Source: Rhodanobacter sp. (lineage in GTDB: Bacteria; Pseudomonadota; Gammaproteobacteria; Xanthomonadales; Rhodanobacteraceae). Taken from it: DNA of 55,142 bases. The stretch is from the NCBI GenBank assembly GCA_004298015.1, contig SCSE01000044.1, positions 1 through 55,142 on the forward strand. The letters are read 5' to 3'. Within the stretch, counting starts at the first letter, position 1. Every line of letters begins with the position of its first letter. The notes below the pieces were generated by a model that searched no databases, was not told the origin of the DNA, and saw only the letters and a list, made by a program, of their open reading frames with translations. Below, in pieces: positions 25,722 to 37,823 of this stretch. The translations under genes and the position numbers were made by a program.

Positions 25722-26108
25722 ATGCACTACGACCAATCGTGGATGGGCTATGGCATCGTCGGTGGCTTGCAGGCGGGAGCCATTTCCGTGCTGGCCGGTT
25801 GCCTGTTGTTTGCTCTGATCCACTGGCTGGGTGGGCGCCAGCGCTGGAGCCTCGGCGCGCAGCTGGGCTGGTCGTTCCTGCTGGCAACCCTGCTCAGTGC
25901 CGGTGGTGACCTGTGGGACATGTTCTATCTCAACTATGCGCAGCTGCAGTCGCTGCCGTTGCTGCAGGCGAAGCTGGCGCAGATGCATGACCCCGACGGC
26001 CTCGGCACCCGGGTCTGGTGTGAGCTGTCCGGGGTGGTGCTGGGTATCGGCGCGGGCTGGCTGTTGTGCCAGATCGACTGGCGCCGCGTTTTCAGGCGAC
26101 GCGGATAG
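25722..26108 (+). CDS. Hypothetical three- or four-TM membrane protein
   Basis: 128 residues. Hydrophobic segments at GIVGGLQAGAISVLAGCLLFALIHWL, LGWSFLLATLLSAGGDLW and SGVVLGIGAGWLLCQI, with a polar loop (YAQLQSLPLLQAKLAQMHDPDG). Not recognised. ATG 25722 is the first plausible start; open frame upstream lacks hydrophobic or family features. Convergent with cls. Confidence 0.65.
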   Translation: MHYDQSWMGYGIVGGLQAGAISVLAGCLLFALIHWLGGRQRWSLGAQLGWSFLLATLLSAGGDLWDMFYLNYAQLQSLPLLQAKLAQMHDPDGLGTRVWCELSGVVLGIGAGWLLCQIDWRRVFRRRG

Positions 26109-26144
26109 CACCGGGTCGCTGATGCCGCGGCGGGATGCGCGAGC

Positions 26145-27539
26145 TCACAGCAGCGGGTCGAACAGGCGTGCGACATGCATCGCCACCCGGTGCAGATAGG
26201 GTGCTTCCCGGTATTCACGCGGTTCCACCGCGCGGGCATGACTGAAGTCGGTCTCCAGCATGGCGGCCACCTCGGCGGCGAAGTGGCGCTCGACCACCAG
26301 CGCGCTGACCTCGAAATTGAGCCGGAACGAGCGGCTGTCCAGATTCATGCTGCCGATCGCGGCGCTGTCGTGGTCGATCAGCAGCGCTTTCTGGTGCAGG
26401 AAGCCGGGCTGGTAGCGGAACATCCTGATGCCGGCGCGCAGTGCATGGTGGGCATGCAGGGTGGAGGCCAGGAACACGGTGCGGTGATCCGGGCGGGAAG
26501 GGATCAGCACCCGCACGTCGACGCCGCGCAGCACGGCCAGCTGTAGCGCGACGAGCACCGCGCGGTCGGGCACGAAATACGGCGTGCTCAACCATAGCCG
26601 CTCGCGTGCCGCGTTGATGGCGGCGGTGAAGAACAATGAGCCGGTTTCCCCGGGATCGGCCGGCCCGCTGGCAACCACCAGCGCGCTGGCGCCGTCGTCG
26701 CACGGTGGCGTGGTCAGCATCGGCGGCTTGCTGCCGGTGATCCAATGCCAGTCGTTGGCAAACAGCTGTTGCAGGTCGGCCACCGCCGGGCCCTGGATCT
26801 CGAGCTGGGTGTCGCGCCACGGGGCCAGTGGTGGTTTCAGCCCGAGGTATTCGTCGCCGACATTGAGGCCGCCGATGAAGGCAACGGCGCCGTCCACCAC
26901 CACGATCTTGCGGTGGTTGCGAAAATTCAGCTGAAAGCGGTTGCGCCAGCGTCGGGTCGCAAACGGATGGATCGCCACGCCGCCGGCACGCAGCGTCTCC
27001 ACGTAATGCCGCGGCAGGTCGTGGCTGCCGACACTGTCGAACAATACGCAGACACGCACGCCGGCGGCGGCCCGTTGCAGCAGTATCTGTTGCACGCGGC
27101 GGCCCAGGTCGTCGTCGTGAAAGATGAAGAATTGCACCAGCAGGCTGTGTTCTGCGCCTGCCATCGCCGCCAGCATGACGTCGAATGCGGCATCGCCGTC
27201 GATCAGCAACCGCATCCGGTGACCACGGCGGAATGGACGGCCCTGGGTGGCACTGATAGCTGCAAAGCGCTCGCAGTCGGGATCGATCGGAGCGGCGTCG
27301 GTAGTCTGTGCCATCGCGGCCGGCAAGCCATCCTGATAGCTGCCGATGTAGCCGCGGAAACGGCTGGAGCCGAGGTACAGGTAGGGCAACAGGGTCAGGT
27401 ACGGCAGCAGCATCAGGCCCAGCGCCCAGCCGATGGCGCCCTGCGGCGTACGGGTGTGCATCACCGCATGCATCGCGGCGAACAACCCGAGCAGATGGAA
27501 CAGCAGCAGGCCGAGTGTGATCAGGTCGGTCGAACTCAT
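26145..27539 (-). CDS. cls: Cardiolipin synthase (PLD family)
   Basis: 464 residues. Two N-terminal TM helices (PLDc_N region), then two phospholipase-D active sites: NHRKIVVVDGAVAFIGGLN and HQKALLIDHDSAAIGSMNLDSRS, both HxK(x)4D. Condenses phosphatidyl donors with phosphatidylglycerol to make cardiolipin in the inner membrane. ATG 27539 lies four bases after the stop of the upstream FAD/NAD(P) gene, so the two are co-transcribed and probably coupled. Confidence 0.9.
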   Translation of the reverse strand: MSSTDLITLGLLLFHLLGLFAAMHAVMHTRTPQGAIGWALGLMLLPYLTLLPYLYLGSSRFRGYIGSYQDGLPAAMAQTTDAAPIDPDCERFAAISATQGRPFRRGHRMRLLIDGDAAFDVMLAAMAGAEHSLLVQFFIFHDDDLGRRVQQILLQRAAAGVRVCVLFDSVGSHDLPRHYVETLRAGGVAIHPFATRRWRNRFQLNFRNHRKIVVVDGAVAFIGGLNVGDEYLGLKPPLAPWRDTQLEIQGPAVADLQQLFANDWHWITGSKPPMLTTPPCDDGASALVVASGPADPGETGSLFFTAAINAARERLWLSTPYFVPDRAVLVALQLAVLRGVDVRVLIPSRPDHRTVFLASTLHAHHALRAGIRMFRYQPGFLHQKALLIDHDSAAIGSMNLDSRSFRLNFEVSALVVERHFAAEVAAMLETDFSHARAVEPREYREAPYLHRVAMHVARLFDPLL

Positions 27540-27543
27540 GGGG

Positions 27544-28905
27544 TCAGTCGGCCAGCAACTGATCGGCCAGCGCACGGGCCTGTTGCCGTATCTCCGGCAT
27601 CGCATTGGCCTCCCACAGCGTGCCGCGCAGCAAGGCACCGAGGGCGAACAGGTTAGGCCAGGGCCGGCCCTGGTGCAGCAGCCTGCCCTGGTTGTCGGCC
27701 ATCACCCCGAGTCCGAGCGGGTCGGCGTCGATGTGGGCGTTGGTCAGCAGTTGGCTGAGCAGGTGGTGGTCGGTGCTGCGCAGGTCGAGGTCGGCGCCGG
27801 TGCACTGGATGACCAAGTCCGCCTGCTGTGGGTGTGATTGTCCCGCGTGAGTGATGACGAGCTGCAACGCGTCGCCGTCCAGTTCCACCGATTGCGCGCG
27901 TCCGCAGTGGCGTTGCAGCCGGCCTTGCTGCTCCAGTGCCGTGATGGTTTCGCTGACCGCCGGCGGCATCCGATGACGCACGCGCTCCCACGCCCAGCGT
28001 GCATGGCGCAGGAACCGTGCGCGCTGCTCCGATGGCAATTCAGCCCACAGGCTGGCCGTGTGCGGGCGCAGGCTGTCGATCAGGGCGCGCCATGAAGCGC
28101 CCTGATCGATCGCCTCGCGCAACAGGCGCAGCCATTGGCGGATCTCCGGCGCATCCTGCATCGCCGCGATCAACCCGGCACTGTCGTCCGGCGGAGCTGC
28201 CGCCGTGTGCATGTGGCTTTCGGGCAACAGCCCATGGCGCGAAATGGCGACGAATCCGGCCTGTGGCCAGCGGCTGGCAAGTTCCAGCATGACGTCGACT
28301 GCGGTTGGCCCCATGCCAAGCACAACGATCTTGCGCGGCGCCGGCTCGATGCGCGCATCAGCCAGCAGGTGCCAGGGATCGATCACGTAGCGACCGCTCT
28401 CCAGCGCGGCTGGACTGACGCCAGCCAGCGGCCGTGGCGGCAAGGTTCCAAGCGCCAGCACGGCGGCATCGAGCTGATGGCTTTCCTCGCCATGGATGAC
28501 GGTGACGGCAGCCGATTCGGGTACCAGCGCATCGACCGTCACCGGAATCACGTGCACATCGTGGCCTTGCGCCTTGCCCCTCTGCAGCGCGTGCGCAACC
28601 TCGGCTTCGAGGTAATCGCCATAGCGGTGGCGCGGCAGGAAATCGGTGCCTGCGACGCCCGGATCGTCGCGTTGCACAAAATCCAGGAAGCCGCGCGACT
28701 TGCCGGCGAACAGGCCCATCGAGGCGGCGCGTACATCCAGCAGGTGGCGTGCCGATCGGGTGCCATAGGCGATGCCGCGCGGCGGCACGCCGCTGCCGGT
28801 GTACCAGTCGAGATGCAGTGGTTGCGGCGACGGACGCTCCAGCAACTCACCCAGCAAGGTGGCTGCCGCCGCACCGCCGCCGATGATCGCTACCCGTCGA
28901 AACAT
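27544..28905 (-). CDS. FAD/NAD(P)-binding protein (NAD_binding_9 type)
   Basis: 453 residues. Starts with a dinucleotide-binding motif RRVAIIGGGAAAATLLGELL; further blocks are VPPRGIAYGT and ILVLGMGPTAVDVMLELASR (as KIVVLGMGPTAVDVMLEL), a second Rossmann motif. The layout is that of the lysine/ornithine monooxygenase-like FAD/NAD(P) family whose function is mostly unknown. AGGGAG precedes ATG 28905. First gene of a two-gene unit with cls. Confidence 0.82.
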   Translation of the reverse strand: MFRRVAIIGGGAAAATLLGELLERPSPQPLHLDWYTGSGVPPRGIAYGTRSARHLLDVRAASMGLFAGKSRGFLDFVQRDDPGVAGTDFLPRHRYGDYLEAEVAHALQRGKAQGHDVHVIPVTVDALVPESAAVTVIHGEESHQLDAAVLALGTLPPRPLAGVSPAALESGRYVIDPWHLLADARIEPAPRKIVVLGMGPTAVDVMLELASRWPQAGFVAISRHGLLPESHMHTAAAPPDDSAGLIAAMQDAPEIRQWLRLLREAIDQGASWRALIDSLRPHTASLWAELPSEQRARFLRHARWAWERVRHRMPPAVSETITALEQQGRLQRHCGRAQSVELDGDALQLVITHAGQSHPQQADLVIQCTGADLDLRSTDHHLLSQLLTNAHIDADPLGLGVMADNQGRLLHQGRPWPNLFALGALLRGTLWEANAMPEIRQQARALADQLLAD

Positions 28906-29173
28906 GACACTCCCTGGATCGAGTGATATGTGGCACGCACCGGCTGTTCGATCGACCGGCGTATCGCCGGAAGGCTGACTACTGTGACAGATCACCGCCC
29001 TGGCCGTGAAGTGGGAGTGATGGCTGCCGCTGGACCCCGGGGCAATAATCGATGCGGCGATCATTGCGTCCGCGCGGTGTGGCATGCAGCGGCGTCGGGC
29101 AGGTCTGCAGTCGGGCTGGATCTGGCACAATCAGGCATCGGCTATTCGCCATGCGTGAGCGAGGGGCGGCGGT

Positions 29174-29614
29174 ATGAAGATGATGCGATGGACAGGTGCC
29201 GCGGTGCTGGCGTTCGCCGGATTGATGATGACCGCTCCAGCCGCCCATGGCGCCGACCTGTCTTGCCGGATGACATTCCAGATGGCGGGCTGGTCGCTGT
29301 TCTACAAGACCGCCAGCGGCTCGGGTACGGTGACCTGCAACAACGGCCAGAGCATGCATGTGAAGCTGCGCGCCAAGGGGGGTGGCCTGACCTTCGGTAA
29401 GACCCGCATCGATCATGGGCTTGGCCGCTTCACCGGCGTCTCGAATATCCATGACATTCTTGGTCACTACGCCAATGCCGAGGCGCATGCCGGCGCGGAG
29501 AAGTCGGCCGACGCCCAGGTGGTGACCAAGGGCAGTGTCTCGCTGGCACTCAGCGGCAAGGGTCAGGGTTGGAACCTTGGCGTGGCGTTCGGCGCGTTCA
29601 TCATCGAGCAGTGA
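29174..29614 (+). CDS. Secreted hypothetical protein
   Basis: 146 residues with a signal peptide (AAVLAFAGLMMTAPAAHGA). The mature part is beta-rich and glycine-rich with a possible disulfide (SCRMTF…VTCNN). The wording GSGTVTCNNGQSMHVKLRAKGGGLTFGKTRID and the C-terminal GWNLGVAFGAFIIEQ suggests a small beta-barrel or lipocalin-like fold, but no family was recognised. Periplasmic or secreted. Confidence 0.72.
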   Translation: MKMMRWTGAAVLAFAGLMMTAPAAHGADLSCRMTFQMAGWSLFYKTASGSGTVTCNNGQSMHVKLRAKGGGLTFGKTRIDHGLGRFTGVSNIHDILGHYANAEAHAGAEKSADAQVVTKGSVSLALSGKGQGWNLGVAFGAFIIEQ

Positions 29615-29722
29615 GTCTGCGCCGAGGATCTCCGGCGGTGACCGGGGATCTTCCGCGGTATCTGATCACGGGCAGCTGCGATCGACGGGGTTGTTGCGGT
29701 TTACCTGATTGTGCGACTTCAT

Positions 29723-30205
29723 TCAGCCGAACAGCATCGCCAGCCCGAACAGGCCTACCATCACGAACGAAATCACCAGTTTGACCAGCGCGCCGAGCAG
29801 CAGGCCGACCCAGGTGCCGATGCCGACATGGGTCGAACGCAGCACGCTGGTACCCGAGGACAACTCGCCGAGCAGGGCGCCGGCAAACGGTCCCAGCAGC
29901 AGGCCCGGAATACCGAAGAACATGCCGACCAGGGTACCCAGGCTGGCACCCCACAAGGCCGGCGGACTGGCGCCGACGCGTTTGGCGCCGAAGGCGGCGG
30001 CGATGAAGTCGACGGTCACCCCGAACGCACCCAGGGCGCCGATGGCCAACAGCCACCACAGACCGAGGTGGCGGTAGTGGTCCACCGCGGCGACCAGCCA
30101 GATGCCGCCGAAGACCATCGGAATACCCGGCAGAGCCGGCAGCACGGTGCCTGCCAGACCACCGAGCATCAGCAACGCCGCGAGCAGGTAGAGGGCTATG
30201 TCCAT
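29723..30205 (-). CDS. DUF456-family membrane protein
   Basis: 160 residues, about five hydrophobic helices. The DUF456 pattern is clear: GLAGTVLPALPGIPMVFGG, GAKRVGASPPALWGASLGTLVGMFFGIPGLLLGPFAGALLGEL. Inner-membrane, function unknown. Start 30205 gives MDIALYLLAALL as first helix. A palindromic repeat lies between it and the upstream fpr. Confidence 0.87.
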   Translation of the reverse strand: MDIALYLLAALLMLGGLAGTVLPALPGIPMVFGGIWLVAAVDHYRHLGLWWLLAIGALGAFGVTVDFIAAAFGAKRVGASPPALWGASLGTLVGMFFGIPGLLLGPFAGALLGELSSGTSVLRSTHVGIGTWVGLLLGALVKLVISFVMVGLFGLAMLFG

Positions 30206-30250
30206 GACGGGAGTGTGGCTGGGGTCATTGGGATCCTCGATATGTGTTTC

Positions 30251-30341
30251 CGGTAGGAGCGCACCCTGTGCGCGATACTTTATCGCGAATGTTTTGCGTG
30301 AGGGGATGCTGAGCCATCGCGCACGCGGTGCGCTTCTACCG
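30251..30341. repeat. Palindromic intergenic repeat (GTAGGAGCGCACC type)
   Basis: CGGTAGGAGCGCACCCTGTG onward (30251-30276) is complementary to 30316-30341 at 23 of 26 positions. The word is a familiar dispersed repeat of Xanthomonadaceae and Pseudomonas (recalled). Its right arm supplies the stop codon of fpr (TAG at 30336-30338, minus strand). Confidence 0.75.
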
Positions 30342-31112
30342 TTCCACGAACGCCCGCTCAATCACGTAGTCCCCGGGTTCGCGGGTGCGTGGCGAGGCGT
30401 GGAAGCCACGGCCATCGAGCAGGGTAGACAAGTCGTCGAGCATTGCCGGGCTGCCGCACAGCATGACACGGTCGGTGGCCGGGTTGAGCGGTGGCAGCCC
30501 GGTGGCCTCGCTCATCACGCCGTCGACGATGGCGTCGGTGATGCGTCCGCGGTGACGGAATGCCTCGCGGGTCACCGTGGGGTAGTAGATCAGCTTCTCG
30601 CGGACCAGTTCGCCCAGATACTCGTGCTGTGGCAATTCGTGCTCGAGATGCCCGGCATAGGCGAGATCGTCGATATGACGCACGCCGTGGGCCAGCACGA
30701 TCTTGTCGAAACGCTGGTACGTTTCCGGGTCGCGGATGATGCTCAGGAACGGCGCCAGGCCGGTACCGGTGCCGAGCAGGTAGAGGTGCCTGCCCGGCTT
30801 GAGATCGTTGAGCACCAGGGTGCCGGTGGGCTTGCGGCTGACGATCAGCGGGTCGCCAGGCTGCAGGTGTTGCAGGCGCGAGGTGAGCGGACCGTCCGGC
30901 ACCTTGATCGAGAAGAACTCCAGATGCTCCTCCCAGTTGGCGCTGGCGATCGAATAGGCGCGCAGCAGCGGTCGGCCCTCCGTTTCCAGTCCGATCATCA
31001 CGAACTGGCCGCTGTCGAAGCGGAAGCCCGGATCGCGTGTGGTGCGGAAGCTGAAAAGGCTGTCGTTCCAGTGATGCACGTCGATCACGTGCTCGCTTGC
31101 CATTGCCACCAT
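30336..31112 (-). CDS. fpr: Ferredoxin--NADP reductase
   Basis: 258 residues, cytoplasmic flavoprotein. FAD-binding RAYSIAS, the NADP block GTGTGLAPFLSIIRDPETY and the C-terminal CGSPAML…YVIERAFVER match bacterial subclass FPR. Moves electrons between NADPH and ferredoxin/flavodoxin, often in oxidative stress or iron-sulfur supply. Start 31112 or 31103 (three residues shorter); ribosome binding sites do not decide. Separate from the thi operon by 223 bases. Confidence 0.9.
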   Translation of the reverse strand: MVAMASEHVIDVHHWNDSLFSFRTTRDPGFRFDSGQFVMIGLETEGRPLLRAYSIASANWEEHLEFFSIKVPDGPLTSRLQHLQPGDPLIVSRKPTGTLVLNDLKPGRHLYLLGTGTGLAPFLSIIRDPETYQRFDKIVLAHGVRHIDDLAYAGHLEHELPQHEYLGELVREKLIYYPTVTREAFRHRGRITDAIVDGVMSEATGLPPLNPATDRVMLCGSPAMLDDLSTLLDGRGFHASPRTREPGDYVIERAFVER

Positions 31113-31335
31113 GGGGAATCTGTCTCGTATTGTTGCGGTATCGGGGTGCGTCGGGACCGGACGCGCCAGCAAGGTCGCCGACGCAAGGCGCATGGCCTTT
31201 CATGATCGGGTCGGCGGCACGGCGGTCGGCCCAGAGGTTACGCGAATCGACGTCATGACGCTTGTGACAGCGTGTCGCGGTCGACCCGAGGCACGGTTTT
31301 CGTGAGGCCTTGCCGATGCCGGGTGCCCCACGGGC

Positions 31336-32190
31336 TCAGTCGGACGATCGATCGTAGCGGCCACGGTGCAAGTGATCGACCGGGCCACTGCCGTGGCCGA
31401 AGACGAGGTCTCGGCCAGCGTCCACCGCGCCGCTCAGGTAGCCCTTCGCCTTTTCGATTGCGGTGGTGAGCGGGGCGCCGCGTACGACCGCTGCGGTAAT
31501 GCCGGCCGAAAGCGTGCAGCCAGTCCCGTGCAGGTTGCTGCTGACTATTCGCGGGGCGGCGAAGCGCTGGGTGCCGGTACGGGTGACCAGCAAATCCACG
31601 GCCTCGTCGAGCATCGCGTGGCCGCCTTTCATCAACACGGCGCGTGGTCCCAGATCGAGCAGTGCACGCCCCTGCTGCTCCATCTCCGCTTCGCTCGAGG
31701 CCAACGTCGTTTGCAGCAGCGCCGCGGCCTCGGCCAGGTTGGGGGTGAGGCAGTCGGTAAGCGGCAGTAGACCGGAGATCAACCGGCTCACGGCGTCCGT
31801 CGAAAGCAGACGGGTGCCGGAGGAGGCAATCATCACCGGATCGAGCGCGACAAAGAACGGCCGGTAACGGATGAGGCCGGCAACGACGGCTTCGACGGTG
31901 GCGGCATCCGCCAGCATGCCCAGCTTGACGGCACGGATGTCCAGATCATCGAAGACGGCCTCCAGCTGCGCCGACACGATCTGCGGAGGAATGATGTGCA
32001 CGGCGCTGATGCCGCGGGTGCTTTGTGCGGTCACTGCCGTCAGCACGGTTGCGCCGTAGACGCCCAGCGCGGAAAAGGTCTTCAGGTCGGCCTGGATGCC
32101 GGCGCCGCCGCTGGAATCCGAACCGGCGATGGAGAGTGCGACCGGTACCCGCTGCAAAGGCATGCGAGAACGGTTCGGCGGCGTACTCAT
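31336..32190 (-). CDS. thiD: Hydroxymethylpyrimidine/phosphomethylpyrimidine kinase
   Basis: 284 residues, ribokinase fold. [23 protein letters not shown] is the diagnostic N-terminus; [27 protein letters not shown] and [12 protein letters not shown] complete the set. Phosphorylates HMP then HMP-P to HMP-PP. ATG overlaps the stop of thiF by 4 bases (ATGA at 32187-32190). Last gene of the thiamine operon. Confidence 0.94.
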   Translation of the reverse strand: MSTPPNRSRMPLQRVPVALSIAGSDSSGGAGIQADLKTFSALGVYGATVLTAVTAQSTRGISAVHIIPPQIVSAQLEAVFDDLDIRAVKLGMLADAATVEAVVAGLIRYRPFFVALDPVMIASSGTRLLSTDAVSRLISGLLPLTDCLTPNLAEAAALLQTTLASSEAEMEQQGRALLDLGPRAVLMKGGHAMLDEAVDLLVTRTGTQRFAAPRIVSSNLHGTGCTLSAGITAAVVRGAPLTTAIEKAKGYLSGAVDAGRDLVFGHGSGPVDHLHRGRYDRSSD

Positions 32191-33173
32191 GGCGCCCAGT
32201 CCGCAAGCGCCACCAGCGCCAGATCGGTCTGGCCCGCGTCGGCGAGGCGTCTGGCGGCGCGCCATGCGCGCAGCCCGCTGTGGCAGCACAATACGATCCG
32301 TCCGCGTGGCGCCGGCACCTCGGCAAGCAGGGTATCGATGGTCTCGACGGTAAGTCGTCGGGCGCCACCAAAAGGCGACACCGGCGCCTCGTCGAGAGTT
32401 CTCAGATCGACCACCAGATCGTCACCGGTTACCGCTGCCGGTTCGATGTAGCGGGCGAGGATGTCGACTGGCTCGGGGGCGTGATCGAAGCGGAAACCCC
32501 CGAACGCCAGGCGATCGCCCTCGAAGGTCACCAGCCGACCAAGCGGTGAGGGGGTGATGGCGAGAATCAGCTGCAAGACGAACTGCGCCTGCAGGCTGCC
32601 GACGATGGCCACCGTACTGCCAAGCACCCCGGCGCTGGCGCAATTGGCCGCCTGCGAGGGCATCTCGGGGAACACCGCGCGATAGCTCGGCGCCCCACCG
32701 CAAAACGCGCCCACGTAACCGGCAAGCCCGACGGCCGACGCGCTGACCAGGGGTTTGCCGCTGTGCTGGCAGGTATCGCTGAGGATGTAGGTAGCGGCGA
32801 GGCTGTCGGCGGCATCGACGACTACATCGACGTCGGCGACGTGCTGTGCAGCGTTCCCCGGCGTCAGCCGTTCGGCGATGGCCTCGATCTCGATGGCGGG
32901 ATTGAAGCGGATCAGGGCGTCGCGCGCGGCGGACACCTTGAGCGATCCGATATCGGCCATCGTATACAGCGGCTGGCGATGGAGATTGGATTCCTCCACG
33001 CGATCAGGATCGAGCATCACGATGCGGCCGACGCCGGCACCGGCGAGATACTGCAGCACCGGGCAACCGAGGCCACCGGCGCCAACCACCAGCACACGGG
33101 CGCCGGCGAGGCGAGCCTGCCCCTGGACACCGACCTCCGGCAGCACGATCTGTCGCGCATAGCGATCGCTCAT
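32187..33173 (-). CDS. thiF: ThiF/MoeB-type adenylyltransferase fused to rhodanese
   Basis: 328 residues. The E1-like domain (1 to ~225) has [23 protein letters not shown], the ATP site and [13 protein letters not shown], and C178 in [10 protein letters not shown]. The C-terminal rhodanese domain has CCHSGLRAW, a persulfide-forming loop. It activates and thiolates the ThiS C-terminus. The usual zinc cysteines are gone: the CYRC pair reads SYRA (163-166) and no second CxxC exists. Coupled by ATGA overlaps to thiE and thiD. MoeB is an alternative partner assignment, but the operon favours ThiF. Confidence 0.88.
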   Translation of the reverse strand: MSDRYARQIVLPEVGVQGQARLAGARVLVVGAGGLGCPVLQYLAGAGVGRIVMLDPDRVEESNLHRQPLYTMADIGSLKVSAARDALIRFNPAIEIEAIAERLTPGNAAQHVADVDVVVDAADSLAATYILSDTCQHSGKPLVSASAVGLAGYVGAFCGGAPSYRAVFPEMPSQAANCASAGVLGSTVAIVGSLQAQFVLQLILAITPSPLGRLVTFEGDRLAFGGFRFDHAPEPVDILARYIEPAAVTGDDLVVDLRTLDEAPVSPFGGARRLTVETIDTLLAEVPAPRGRIVLCCHSGLRAWRAARRLADAGQTDLALVALADWAP

Positions 33174-33778
33174 GCGCCGGCCCTCGTGGTGTCGATCCAT
33201 GCCGCGGTGCGTGCCAGCGGATCGGGGTGGCGGGTTACATCGCTGACCACGGCCACGCAATCCGCACCGGCGCGCAGGCACCCGGGCCCGCGCTCCAGGG
33301 TGATGCCGCCGATCGCCACCAGCGGACGGCTACCGATGAGCCGCTTCCACTCACCGATGCGCGCCAGCCCCTGTGGTGCCCAGGGCATCACTTTCAGTGT
33401 GGTGGGGTAGATCGGACCCAGGGCCACATAGTCCGGTTCGAGCGAGAGCGCCCGATCGAGTTCGGCATGGTCATGGGTGCTGATGCCGAGCCTGACGGCC
33501 TTGCTGCGGATTGCTGCCAGATCGGCGCCATCGAGATCGCCCTGGCCGAGGTGAATGAAATTGGCGCCTTCGGCCAGGGCGATCTGCCAGTGGTCGTTGA
33601 CCACCAACTGCACGTGATGCCGGGCGCAGAGCGCTACCGCATCGCGAACTTCCCGCTGGATGCTGTCGGCGGTTCCGTCCTTGATGCGCAGTTGTATGAG
33701 TTTCACCCCGGTCGGCACCAGGCGCCGAACCCACGCGGCACTGTCGACGATGGGGTAGAACGGCGCCAGCGCGGTCAT
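33170..33778 (-). CDS. thiE: Thiamine-phosphate synthase
   Basis: 202 residues, TIM barrel. [60 protein letters not shown] and [11 protein letters not shown] are the family blocks. Joins HMP-PP to thiazole phosphate. The family usually has GQEDL; here GQGDL. 4-bp overlaps on both sides. Confidence 0.92.
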   Translation of the reverse strand: MTALAPFYPIVDSAAWVRRLVPTGVKLIQLRIKDGTADSIQREVRDAVALCARHHVQLVVNDHWQIALAEGANFIHLGQGDLDGADLAAIRSKAVRLGISTHDHAELDRALSLEPDYVALGPIYPTTLKVMPWAPQGLARIGEWKRLIGSRPLVAIGGITLERGPGCLRAGADCVAVVSDVTRHPDPLARTAAWIDTTRAGA

Positions 33779-34545
33779 TCCAGCGACGCCTTGCCGATCA
33801 ACGGTGTCGATGGCGAGGCCATGTCGCGGGGCTCCATCGGTGCAGCCAGAAACGCCGCGCGACCGGCCTCGATGGCCTTGGCGAAAGCGCCCGCCATGGC
33901 CACCGGATCGCCCGCCATGGCCACCGCGGTGTTCAGCAGTACGGCATCATAGCCAAGCTCCATGGCGGCGGCGGCGTGGGAGGGCAGGCCGATGCCGGCG
34001 TCGACGATCAGCGGCACCTCGGGAAAATGCGCACGCAGGGTGCGCAGGCCGAACACATTGTTGAGGCCCTTGCCACTGCCGATGGGTGACGCCCAGGGCA
34101 TCAGTACCCGACAGCCGGCCTCGAGCAGTCGTTCGGCGACGACCAGATCCTCGGTGGTGTACGGAAACACCTCGAAACCGTCTTCGGCGAGCAGGGTGGC
34201 GGCCTCGACCAGGCCGAATACATCAGGTTGCAGCGTATCGGCGTCGCCGATGACTTCGAGCTTGATCCACGACGTACCGAACACGTCCCGTGCCATCTGT
34301 GCGGTCGTCACGGCTTCCTTGACCGAGTAGCAGCCGGCGGTATTCGGCAGGATCCGGACGCCGAGGCCACGGATCATCGCCCAGAAATCCTGGCCGCTGC
34401 GTTGCGTGCCGGATTCGCGTCGCAGCGATACGGTGACGATCCCGGTACCGGAGGCCACCACGGCTTCGGTCATGATCGTCGGCGAGGGGTATTTACCGCT
34501 TCCCAGCAGCAGTCTGGATACGATCTCGATACCGTAAATGTCCAT
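33775..34545 (-). CDS. thiG: Thiazole synthase
   Basis: 256 residues, TIM barrel. [47 protein letters not shown] and [28 protein letters not shown] are classical. Forms the thiazole ring from DXP, dehydroglycine and thiocarboxylated ThiS. Its SD (AGGGAGG) overlaps the Gly-Gly end of thiS. Overlaps thiE by 4 bases. Confidence 0.95.
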   Translation of the reverse strand: MDIYGIEIVSRLLLGSGKYPSPTIMTEAVVASGTGIVTVSLRRESGTQRSGQDFWAMIRGLGVRILPNTAGCYSVKEAVTTAQMARDVFGTSWIKLEVIGDADTLQPDVFGLVEAATLLAEDGFEVFPYTTEDLVVAERLLEAGCRVLMPWASPIGSGKGLNNVFGLRTLRAHFPEVPLIVDAGIGLPSHAAAAMELGYDAVLLNTAVAMAGDPVAMAGAFAKAIEAGRAAFLAAPMEPRDMASPSTPLIGKASLE

Positions 34546-34548
34546 CGT

Positions 34549-34742
34549 TCAACCTCCCTGCATCGGTGCGACAACTTCGACTTGGTCGCCTTCGGCAAGC
34601 ACGGTCGAAGAGCGTGCGGCGGTGGCCACGAAATGGCCATTCAGGGCCGTCGCAATGACCGCGGTAGCGTAGTCGAGTTCTTCGAGCGCTTCCGCGAGCA
34701 TGGTCGAGCGCACCTCGCGACCGACACCGTTGACAGTGATTT

Positions 34743-34746
<4 letters not shown>
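34549..34746 (-). CDS. thiS: Sulfur carrier protein ThiS
   Basis: 65 residues, ubiquitin-like beta-grasp protein ending in the required Gly-Gly (APMQGG). Carries sulfur as a C-terminal thiocarboxylate for thiazole synthesis. ATG 34746 overlaps the thiO stop by 4 bases; thiG starts 3 bases after its stop. Confidence 0.93.
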
Positions 34747-37603
<2,857 letters not shown>

Positions 37604-37662
37604 GGGATTGACGATGTAGACGATGTAAGGGTGGGCGTCTGTGCTGGGCAGCCCGACCGCCC

Positions 37663-37750
37663 TTATTCCCGTTCCTCCGCCGGCATGACCCGGATCAGGT
37701 TCAAGGGTCAGCTCGCGCTATCTCAGCCCCTCGCAGGGCACCCCTCGGAA
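37663..37750 (-). promoter_or_regulatory. TPP riboswitch (THI element)
   Basis: The minus strand reads the THI-box core: GAGGGGTGCCC, then GGGGCTGAGAT, then ACCCTTGAACCTGATCCGGG and TCATGCCGGCGGAGGAA. CTGAGA and ACCTGATC are the ligand-binding internal loops. It lies 90 bases before thiC and represses it when thiamine pyrophosphate is bound. No T-run follows, so control of translation is more likely than termination. Confidence 0.95.
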
Positions 37751-37756
37751 TACGTG

Positions 37757-37786
37757 TAGAGTGGATCGCGAACGAGATACTGTCAA
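37757..37786 (-). promoter_or_regulatory. Candidate thi operon promoter
   Basis: Consensus -35 TTGACA (37786-37781, minus strand) followed after 17-18 bases by a weak -10 (CACTCT or ACTCTA, about 37763-37757). The predicted start of transcription, near 37750, coincides with the first base of the riboswitch aptamer. It is within 74 bases of the GMC stop codon. Confidence 0.5.
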
Positions 37787-37823
37787 CTTCGACCGGAATT
37801 TGACTTCGCGACTGCCCGAGCTA

